Shown here: positions 57,682-64,000 of the stretch, piece after piece
Numbering within the stretch: position 1 is the first letter of the stretch
Layout of the letters: the number at the start of each line of letters is the position of its first letter
From: Pseudobacteriovorax antillogorgiicola
Lineage (GTDB): Bacteria > Bdellovibrionota_B > Oligoflexia > Oligoflexales > RGVZ01
Assembly (NCBI GenBank): GCA_945898195.1
Contig: CAMDHM010000001.1
Span: 124,001-188,000 of the forward strand
Length of the DNA stretch: 64,000 nt
Reading direction: 5' to 3'
Made by a program: the position numbers and the translations under genes
The notes under the pieces: generated by a model
What the model saw: only the letters and a program-made list of their open reading frames with translations
Databases searched by the model: none
Told to the model about the DNA's origin: nothing

Positions 57682-60008
57682 CGGAATCGGCTAAGAAGTA
57701 CTTGCATAATTTGCTGCCCGGCGAGCCGATGTCGGCACTATTCGCCTTGCTTTCGGTAAGTCTCGTTGTGCTGTGGGGTTATGGCGACACCTGCCAGCAT
57801 CAATTTGTTTTCGACGATTTTCCGGGAATCATTAATAACGAATCCGTTCGTAATCTGCACCGCGGCGGGATTTCCGGGTTCCGTGATCTTTTTGTGTTTT
57901 CAGGGGAGCGCATCTTCACCTTTCTGACTTTTGCGTGGTCGTGGAGTGTTTCTGGGCCGGACCCCTGCGCATTTCGATTGTTTAACCTTTGTCTTCACGT
58001 GATGACGTCAACCCTAGTGGGTATTTCTGCACTCGCCATATTTGAACTAGGCGGTGGCAAACCAACTCGCATGCAAAGCTATATTTGCATCCTATTTTCA
58101 GCTTGTGTTTTTGCAGCCCATCCATTGCAAACCCAGGCGGTAACATACATTTATCAGCGCCTTACCGGTTTGTGTGCCTTTTTCTGTGTGCTCTCTTTTT
58201 ATTCCTTCTTGCGCTGGCTCGCTACTGGCCTTCGTGGATTCCGATTTTTTTCGATGCTCGCACTTTTTTTAGGCGCAATTTCAAAGCCAAACGCGGCGAT
58301 GATCCCGATTATGATGATCGTGCTGGTCTGGGCGATTCGACGTCAGAAAATCCGAGAATCCTTGCAGTTTATTTTGCCTGTGGCGGTCATACCGTTGCTG
58401 ATGAAGCTGTCACAGGGGACGATATCTGGCAGAATTTCCGCCCATGGGGCGTCTGATTTAAGTTGGTGGCAATATTTTTTAACTCAAGGTCGCGTGATTT
58501 GGAAATACGTTTGGCTGATTTTCTGGCCGCAGTTTCAGTCGGTTGACCATGTCATTGAGTTGTCTGTCACGCCGTTTTCTCAAAATGCCTTCGCGGGAAT
58601 CGTCGGATGGGTGCTGGTGGGCGTTCTTTTTTGGATTGCAATTAGAGCGGGTGTTAATCGTAAATCATCGCCCTTTATAAGGCTCGCTGCTTTTGGCGGG
58701 ATTTGGTTTTTTGCAATGCTGATGATTGAGTCCTCGGTGATTCCAATTCGGGATTTAATGATGGAGCACCGTGTTTACCTTCCATTTGCAGGTGTCAGTT
58801 GGACGGCTTCTGCCATTGTGACCCAGGCGGCTGGAACGGTTTGGTTTCGCCAACGACGGCGGATGCTCATTGGGGGCATGGTCCTTGTTGTGGTTGGACT
58901 GGCGTCGTTTACAGAATTGCGCAACCGCGTGTGGGAAACGCCAGAAACGCTTTGGCGTTCCGTCTTGGTGACCAATCCAGAAAGTTCGCGCGCTCAATTA
59001 AATCTCGGTAACGCCCTGCTTAGAGATGGTCGATTTGAGGAGGCCCTGGGGTTTTATGAAGCCCTGGGCAGATCAGGATCACTGCTTTCGGACTCCCTCT
59101 ACCACCGTGCACTGGCGCTAGTTTTATTGCGCCGGTTTGATGAAGCGGAGAAGGCCACTGGACAACTACTGGAAGATTTTCCTGCGGAGGTTTCCCGGAC
59201 CGCATATTTGCGCGCTCAGGCGGCCCTTGTTCGCGGAGATTTTTCCGGAGCATATAGGCTTTTTACGGACCTTGATAAATCCGTCGGCACGTCGGGCCCT
59301 TTCCAACGCCACGTCAGAATGGGGATGGTTCGGGCCAGCGCAAAATTGGCTCAGTTAGGTGATTTGAAAAAAGAAGACCGAGAGTCTTGGCGGGATCGCG
59401 CCATGGTGATCCTTCAACGGATCCTCGCCACGGACCCGTTGGACGGGGAGGCCCGGGTTCGGTTGGCGCGCATCCTAGTAGGATCTGAGCGGCGTACCGA
59501 AGCACTTAAGGTCCTTTCCGACGCTCCAAGCCTGATAGAGGATGCAGGGGCGTCCTGGCTTGCCCTTGTCAGGGCGGAAATTCTTGAAGATCCCGCTAAA
59601 CCCGATGCCGCGCTGCAGGAGTATCGTCTGGCGATATCGGGTTACCCGGGGCACGAGGGGTTGCTGATTTGGGTTGGGGCGTTCCTTGCCACGCTCGGGG
59701 ATAATGATCGAATTCATCAGATCATCGGGGGAACCCGTGAGATTGATGTGTTGGCTGGGTATTCCCTACGTCAGGCGGCAAAGCTTCAAGGGTCTTTTCA
59801 AATGGACGAGTCAGTTTTGATGCTGCGCAAGGCATTGCTGCTTTGTGAAGCTGGTGCTCATAAGTGTTCGCTCCAAGGGGACCTTCTGCAAAGGCTTGGC
59901 GCCGTATTGGTCCTCTTTGATCCTGACGCCCAGGCAGAGGCAGAGGGCCTGATCAACCGTGCTAAGGCTCTTCGTCCAGAAGTGCGCGACAGTGCACCTC
60001 CACTGTGA
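57678..60008 (+). CDS. TMTC-like membrane O-mannosyltransferase with TPR domain
   Basis: 776 aa. About ten or eleven membrane helices (residues about 20-425) are followed by a soluble TPR region (about 435-776, e.g. NLGNALLRDGRFEEALGFYEAL). The first loop has an acidic pair in FDDFPGIIN (Asp46-Asp47), the usual GT-C catalytic site, and MEHRVYLPFAG (about 368) recalls the ERxxYLPS motif of TMTC proteins. TMTCs are protein O-mannosyltransferases in eukaryotes, and bacterial relatives are poorly known. The chain GT4-GT2-TMTC with ATGA overlaps fits donor synthesis and protein O-glycosylation in the periplasm. The last 47 bases overlap the opposing gene. Confidence 0.78.
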   Translation: MTESAKKYLHNLLPGEPMSALFALLSVSLVVLWGYGDTCQHQFVFDDFPGIINNESVRNLHRGGISGFRDLFVFSGERIFTFLTFAWSWSVSGPDPCAFRLFNLCLHVMTSTLVGISALAIFELGGGKPTRMQSYICILFSACVFAAHPLQTQAVTYIYQRLTGLCAFFCVLSFYSFLRWLATGLRGFRFFSMLALFLGAISKPNAAMIPIMMIVLVWAIRRQKIRESLQFILPVAVIPLLMKLSQGTISGRISAHGASDLSWWQYFLTQGRVIWKYVWLIFWPQFQSVDHVIELSVTPFSQNAFAGIVGWVLVGVLFWIAIRAGVNRKSSPFIRLAAFGGIWFFAMLMIESSVIPIRDLMMEHRVYLPFAGVSWTASAIVTQAAGTVWFRQRRRMLIGGMVLVVVGLASFTELRNRVWETPETLWRSVLVTNPESSRAQLNLGNALLRDGRFEEALGFYEALGRSGSLLSDSLYHRALALVLLRRFDEAEKATGQLLEDFPAEVSRTAYLRAQAALVRGDFSGAYRLFTDLDKSVGTSGPFQRHVRMGMVRASAKLAQLGDLKKEDRESWRDRAMVILQRILATDPLDGEARVRLARILVGSERRTEALKVLSDAPSLIEDAGASWLALVRAEILEDPAKPDAALQEYRLAISGYPGHEGLLIWVGAFLATLGDNDRIHQIIGGTREIDVLAGYSLRQAAKLQGSFQMDESVLMLRKALLLCEAGAHKCSLQGDLLQRLGAVLVLFDPDAQAEAEGLINRAKALRPEVRDSAPPL

Positions 60009-60477
60009 TGGAGTCTGGATGGCCTGGCCCAAGGTCCAAGGCTGCAGCGCCAGTTAGGGTCAATATTGCCCTCGTACTCTGCTTTTTCTCATGGCCAGCG
60101 AACTGCAAACTGCCGCCATTGAAATTCAATCGGACCAATTCAGTAGTTTCCTCAGAACTTCTTGGAATGGTTTGTCTGCCATAGGCCTCGGCATTTATGA
60201 GCACAGTCTGCCGATGATTCTGCGCTTCAACGAGTTCAACGAGTTCGACGAGGACAATTTCGGGGTTCGAAAAAACATGCACCCAGATCGTGGCGTCCGG
60301 CATTCTGGCAATCAAACCTTCGCAAAAATAGTCGGACTGCGGCGGTGTATCTTGAAGATCCACCCCTTCGGCCTTTGGAGCTAGAAATACCAGTCCGGTG
60401 ATAAATACCCCGCTCAAGAAAAACGTCGTCCAGAAGAATCCCAGGAAATTTTCTGATCTTTTCAAAAGAAGAGCCAC
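59962..60477 (-). CDS. Uncharacterised exported or membrane-anchored protein
   Basis: 171 aa from a GTG at 60477 that has AAGG eight bases upstream; the frame is open to 60585. A hydrophobic stretch (about residues 10-32, LGFFWTTFFLSGVFITGL) is a signal anchor or signal peptide. A repeat VELVELVE is seen in the middle. No family recognised. Its end overlaps the TMTC-like gene by 47 bases, tail to tail, and it lies downstream of the M64 peptidase gene on the same strand. Confidence 0.55.
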   Translation of the reverse strand: MALLLKRSENFLGFFWTTFFLSGVFITGLVFLAPKAEGVDLQDTPPQSDYFCEGLIARMPDATIWVHVFSNPEIVLVELVELVEAQNHRQTVLINAEAYGRQTIPRSSEETTELVRLNFNGGSLQFAGHEKKQSTRAILTLTGAAALDLGPGHPDSITVEVHCRALLDEEP

Positions 60478-60659
60478 TGATCTTGCCTTTTTTTTATTCT
60501 TGAAACAAAGCCTCGCGCCTGAATTCAAAAAAATTTCATCCGTGCGCCAGCCCTGTCTGATAGTGGTCCGTTTATCGTTCGGCAATGGAATTCAACAATG
60601 CGACAGAAATTTCGCGGGCGGATCTCCTGTGGGATCGAATGACATGAAGCCTTTTTTGG

Positions 60660-62474
60660 TCAGCGTATCGGGACTACAATTCGCTGGATGGTCCGGTCAA
60701 ATTGATCTTTTTTGATCTCTGGCGTCAATAGTTTCACTTCGACGTCGATGCCTTTAGCCTCAATGCCGGATTTAGCTTCCCAGCGGTTGAGATCGCGGAA
60801 CTCTGTGACTTCTTGCCCATCTGCAAACCACCGGATCTCGATCCTTTCCCCGATAGGCCCAGTACCAAGGTGGCGGAATTGTCCTAGCTCAAGGACGGAA
60901 ACCTCAGCCGATATAATTCCTGTCTGGTCTCGGTGTGCGCTCGCTGAATCGATTAGTTGAATGCGGTCCAAAAATTTTAGCCAATTGTTCTCCTGGCAGA
61001 CGCTGCAAAATTGTTCATGCATCATGTTCCGCATAAGGCAAGACTCATTGGTCGGGCGATAGCCGGTTGTTGAACGAAATCGGTCAAAGACGGGAAAGGC
61101 GCTGACAAGGGAGGGCTCCGTCGGGAAATCTAACGCGTACTCATGAACCGTCAAAGAGGACAGCCATTGCCCGCGGGGGCTATTAAGTGGGTTTGGAGTG
61201 GCCGCAAATTCCAGGCGGTGATCTCCCGATGCAAATCCCTTTGGAACTTCGATGTCAATGAAGGTCCGGTCATCTGTCATTGGTTTTTTGAATTTCAAGG
61301 GGAGGTTATCTAGCCTGACTTCAAGGGACGCTTGACCAAGTTCTTCGGTGCTGCCAAATCCAGAAGCGCTAAACCGAATTATCGTTTTTGAGTTCGGTGC
61401 ACCGGTTTTGAATTTGGCCTCATATAACCCGTCCTTGAAGTCATGCCATGGCCATCCAAGAAACCTTGCAACCATTGGTTCTTCGCGAAGTCGCGGTGTC
61501 GATCCTACAATCCAGTCGCGCCACCCAAGGCTCCCGACATCATCTGAATGGTTCGCGCCGAAGTAGCCTCCGCCGTCGTACTCTTCGCCCACCCGACCAA
61601 AATTGTGCCCGAGTTCATGGCGCAAGACCACACTGCCACTGCTGATGGAGCTCGTGGAGATTGCGAATTCACCGCCAAGGCCACCGTACCAAGGGTCGTT
61701 CGCAATGACGACGGGATAGTCGCAGTCAGGGGCCTGTTCGCAGGAGTCGCGAAGGGCAGCGGTATCTCCTGGAAAAATCGCGCGTAGGGTGTCCCCCTCC
61801 CGGTAAAGTCCGTAGGCAGTTTTGCCGGGTATGTCTTTGCCGATTCCGGATTCATCTGACGGGCGAAAAACAGCATGAACATTAAAGGCTGGAAGGTAGG
61901 ATTTAAAAGTCGGCCCTAGAAACATGTCATCAACCAGCCGGTTGATGTCGTTGAAAAACCTGTCTCGGTCTTTGGTGGTGTACCCGTCGCCCATGAAAAC
62001 GATGTCGATACGATTGGAGGAAGGTCCACTGCTGATTAGGGTGCGAATCTCATCTTTTGACTGGTGTATGTTTTTAGTAAATCGATCAGAGGGATCTACC
62101 AAGGTTCCTTCTGCCAGTTGGTTCATATCTATTGGGACGGATTTTTGCCGCAAAAATTCGGCGATTTCTAAAAGGTCAGGTCCTTCGGCTTCCTGCAACT
62201 CAACAGCGGGGGGAGACTGATCCTCTATAACTACGGCAGGAATGGATCTCGTGCGCATGAGTGAGCTGTTCAATGAACGGGGCCGCGTCCATCTTTTGTG
62301 GCTTATAATTCGTCCGGCACCTGTGTGTAGATCGTGAATCCATCGGACTCTGTGTTGGACCTGTTCGCTATTGTGAGCTGCGCGCAGAGTCGTCGGGTTT
62401 AAAAGATGCGACGCGAGGAGAATGATGGAGAATACCAGCAATGATTTTGGCTTGAATTTCACGAGGGGCCCCAT
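60660..62474 (-). CDS. M64-family (IgA peptidase-like) metallopeptidase, exported
   Basis: 604 aa. It has a signal peptide (about 1-32). The zinc motif HELGH is at 286-290 and GEEYD follows at 296-300. The preceding DIVFMGDGYTT and NPLNSPRGQ-type stretches fit M64 proteins, whose founder cleaves human IgA. Here it is more likely a secreted peptidase of unknown target. The C-terminal half is beta-rich. The unknown membrane-anchored gene lies downstream, 182 bases away by its preferred start. Confidence 0.85.
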   Translation of the reverse strand: MGPLVKFKPKSLLVFSIILLASHLLNPTTLRAAHNSEQVQHRVRWIHDLHTGAGRIISHKRWTRPRSLNSSLMRTRSIPAVVIEDQSPPAVELQEAEGPDLLEIAEFLRQKSVPIDMNQLAEGTLVDPSDRFTKNIHQSKDEIRTLISSGPSSNRIDIVFMGDGYTTKDRDRFFNDINRLVDDMFLGPTFKSYLPAFNVHAVFRPSDESGIGKDIPGKTAYGLYREGDTLRAIFPGDTAALRDSCEQAPDCDYPVVIANDPWYGGLGGEFAISTSSISSGSVVLRHELGHNFGRVGEEYDGGGYFGANHSDDVGSLGWRDWIVGSTPRLREEPMVARFLGWPWHDFKDGLYEAKFKTGAPNSKTIIRFSASGFGSTEELGQASLEVRLDNLPLKFKKPMTDDRTFIDIEVPKGFASGDHRLEFAATPNPLNSPRGQWLSSLTVHEYALDFPTEPSLVSAFPVFDRFRSTTGYRPTNESCLMRNMMHEQFCSVCQENNWLKFLDRIQLIDSASAHRDQTGIISAEVSVLELGQFRHLGTGPIGERIEIRWFADGQEVTEFRDLNRWEAKSGIEAKGIDVEVKLLTPEIKKDQFDRTIQRIVVPIR

Positions 62475-62568
62475 TTCCAGTGTATTAGGTAAAATGATAA
62501 CATTGGGAATGCTTTGCGCAATCTAGTAAACTGTTTTGATGCAACGACACATAACTGAGGGTTAGGAA

Positions 62569-63120
62569 TTGCTTAAAGCTTTTTTAAATACTGTTTTATT
62601 GATCTCGATTTTGATTGCTTCCTACTATGTGTACAAATCTATACGGATACCACCGAGTTTTGATATTGCCGTGGTCCAAGTGATTCATGCGCCGCCCTCC
62701 ACAGTTTTTAAACTGTTAAATGATAGTTCAATGTGGGAGGCATGGATTCCCTGGAAAGATGCGGATCCTACCTACCGCATGCAATTTGATGGTCCACCAT
62801 CGGGTGTCGGAAGTCACATGTTTTGGAAAAGCAAGCGCCGCGGTCGGGGCGAGATCGCATGGCAAACGGCAGAACCCCCATTGACCTGCTCGTGGAGTGT
62901 GAGTGTTGACGATTTTGGTGGGTCGTGGACTTTTCGATTCGATATTCTACCGGATGATGTTGATGACAAACAAGTGAAGCTGACGTGGCACGTTCTTGGC
63001 AAGCGAGTTCCAATGGAGAAGCCGTTTTGGTTCATCTTTGATCTGGAAAGTATTCTGCGGCAGGACATGAAGTCTGGCTTGAAGAAAATCACTTCACTCG
63101 CCGAGGCTGGCGCAAACTGA
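62569..63120 (+). CDS. SRPBCC-family (polyketide cyclase-like) membrane-anchored protein
   Basis: 183 aa, TTG start eight bases after GAGG. One N-terminal helix (about 3-22, AFLNTVLLISILIASYYVYK) is followed by an SRPBCC/START-like domain (IHAPPSTVFKLLNDSSMWEAW, WQTAEPPLTCSWSVSV, FRFDILPDD). The family binds hydrophobic ligands. There is no known substrate. The gene lies 17 bases before the next one, so both may be in one transcript. Confidence 0.8.
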   Translation: MLKAFLNTVLLISILIASYYVYKSIRIPPSFDIAVVQVIHAPPSTVFKLLNDSSMWEAWIPWKDADPTYRMQFDGPPSGVGSHMFWKSKRRGRGEIAWQTAEPPLTCSWSVSVDDFGGSWTFRFDILPDDVDDKQVKLTWHVLGKRVPMEKPFWFIFDLESILRQDMKSGLKKITSLAEAGAN

Positions 63121-63137
63121 CTTAGAGGATATTATTT

Positions 63138-63542
63138 ATGGCTCGCATGTTATTTAAATGGTTGGTTATGTCGCTTGCTGTTCTGGCGATTCCGCAATTG
63201 GTTGGCGGGATCACGGTGGAGAGCTTTGCTACGGCAGTGGCGGTCGCCGCCGTTCTTGCCGTATTGAATGTTGTTCTCAAACCAATTTTAATTCTACTGA
63301 CTCTGCCATTGACGATATTGAGTTTGGGATTTTTTATTTTGATTCTCAACGCATTTTTAGTCCAGATGGCGCCGATATTTGTGTCTGGTTTTCACGTTGA
63401 TTCGTTTAAGTCTGCGTTTATTTCTTCACTAATCATCTCATTGGTTTCGTGGGTCGCGAACGTTTTTGATGAACGGAAGGTGCGTTGGCGGATCAATGCA
63501 GGTCGTCGTGGAGGTTCTAATTCAGCGTCAATTCCGGAGTAA
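63138..63542 (+). CDS. Phage-holin-family (YvlD/DUF360-like) membrane protein
   Basis: 134 aa with four hydrophobic helices (about 5-25, 28-50, 55-80, 90-112). LNVVLKPILILLTLPLTILSLGFFILILNAF, split by turns, is the signature of the four-helix PF04020 family, found in many bacteria; the name holin is historical. Probable inner-membrane protein, role unknown. Its end overlaps the convergent gene by 26 bases. Confidence 0.85.
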   Translation: MARMLFKWLVMSLAVLAIPQLVGGITVESFATAVAVAAVLAVLNVVLKPILILLTLPLTILSLGFFILILNAFLVQMAPIFVSGFHVDSFKSAFISSLIISLVSWVANVFDERKVRWRINAGRRGGSNSASIPE

Positions 63543-64000
63543 AAATAATAGGCGATGTTTGTGCGTAGGTTGCAAAATCCTCGCCCATGTAGACCCGGAC
63601 GTAAACGTAATGCCGCCGACCGTCACGAACAAGTGATTCTGGAAATGAACTGAGAATCTCACCTCCGTAGTATTTTTCGTCTCCCTCTGAGTTGGAGAGT
63701 TCGTTGGGTAGTCCTTCGAAGTCCTGTCGTCCGACAATCCGACCATCGAGAATCCATTCGATACGGCGAGGGACATTGAATTCGTCGGGTTCAAAAAGCC
63801 TCAGCCGGGTTGCCACGGCGGTTGCTTTGTTGGGAGATTTTACGATGTTTCTGCTGGTGCGCGCGGTCGCGATGGCGCTTCCCATTTGCATCCACGGCTG
63901 TCCGGGCAAGGCCACATCAAAAGACAATTCAAGGTCTCGGCTTGAGGTTGCATAAAATCTTCGGGCGCGAAGGGCCTCCATTAGATTGCTGCGGTTTAGT
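63517..64000 (-). CDS. C-terminal part of a probable PHP/CehA-McbA-like protein (cut by window edge)
   Basis: About 161 residues, open to the right edge; the ATG at 63981 is not the true start because the frame continues to base 64000. The sequence NLMEALRARRFYATSSRDLEL and QMGSAIA is like the end of PHP-domain metallohydrolases (the lEALRaRRtYATt pattern of CehA/McbA-like proteins), and the last part with YYGG and YVRVYMGEDFATYAQTSPIIF fits their C-terminal sandwich. It would bind metals in the missing N-terminal PHP domain. The family assignment is moderate. Confidence 0.5.
   Translation of the reverse strand, partial: LNRSNLMEALRARRFYATSSRDLELSFDVALPGQPWMQMGSAIATARTSRNIVKSPNKATAVATRLRLFEPDEFNVPRRIEWILDGRIVGRQDFEGLPNELSNSEGDEKYYGGEILSSFPESLVRDGRRHYVYVRVYMGEDFATYAQTSPIIFTPELTLN

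Noticed and set aside
60219-60255. Short repeat GAGTTCAACGAGTTCGACGAG
   Set aside because: It encodes the VELVELVE repeat in the opposite-strand gene and is a small in-frame expansion, not a separate element.

Overview
The window is ordinary bacterial chromosome, gene-dense on both strands, with short gaps, many 1-4 bp start/stop overlaps and frequent GTG/TTG starts behind good Shine-Dalgarno sites. Base composition looks even (roughly half G+C, by eye) and I saw no prophage, insertion sequence, CRISPR array, rRNA or tRNA. The gene mix is Gram-negative and delta-proteobacteria-like: a full 2-oxoglutarate dehydrogenase operon, EpmA, SpeA, a bactofilin, a DUF6178-like protein, many lipoproteins and outer-membrane proteins, and a long (600 aa) pterin-dependent aromatic amino acid hydroxylase. 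I infer Bdellovibrionota or a nearby lineage. No marker gene here proves it.

Layout. 1-1150: the end of a phosphofructokinase, a HAMP membrane protein, and an unlisted 34-aa Arg/Lys-rich gene with its own terminator. 1280-5446: a tight operon of unknown protein, Lon-family AAA protease and EF-P lysine ligase. 5515-7565: a chain of small genes with a CpaB-like and a secretin-like (CpaC/RcpA) protein, facing a FecR-TPR-barrel outer-membrane protein (7509-10130) that lies in a minus-strand run with coaD and rsmD. 11381-14900: speA, a STAS/zinc-ribbon protein behind a hairpin, and a PAS-GGDEF cyclase. 14906-16823: two uncharacterised proteins (one DUF6178-like). 16894-19379: polyprenyl diphosphate synthase and M16 peptidase. 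19392-22718: membrane protein, ettA, a small partner and a DUF2267 protein. 22734-27024: RluA-type synthase, TonB-dependent receptor and a QEGLA-motif (DUF1704) protein. 27052-29786: ribD, dCMP deaminase, CDF metal exporter. 29793-32978 (minus): hflX, a glycerophosphodiester phosphodiesterase and an alpha/beta hydrolase. 33110-36348: an exported protein and two GT4 glycosyltransferases. 36378-38780: asnS, rplM-rpsI and a terminator. 38832-44270: conserved hypotheticals, bactofilin, NUDIX hydrolase, lipoprotein, aromatic amino acid hydroxylase, and a hydrolase-like lipoprotein with a lost nucleophile. 44486-50080: sucB-lpd-sucA. 50137-55656: lipoproteins, gamma-glutamyltransferase, cupredoxin, BtpA and small proteins. 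55685-60008: a GT4-GT2-TMTC-like glycosylation operon. 59962-64000: exported protein, M64 peptidase, SRPBCC protein, small membrane protein, and the end of a probable PHP-family protein.

The two clusters most likely to hold something not fully described are the reduced Tad-like secretin locus (5515-10130) and the GT4/GT2/TMTC-like operon (55685-60008), which looks like a lipid-linked mannose-type donor synthase paired with a membrane O-glycosyltransferase carrying TPRs. No gap exceeds about 300 bp without a gene. The larger intergenic stretches (833-957, 1063-1279, 44271-44485, 50011-50136, 54076-54190) hold terminators or leaders as noted, or nothing I could identify.
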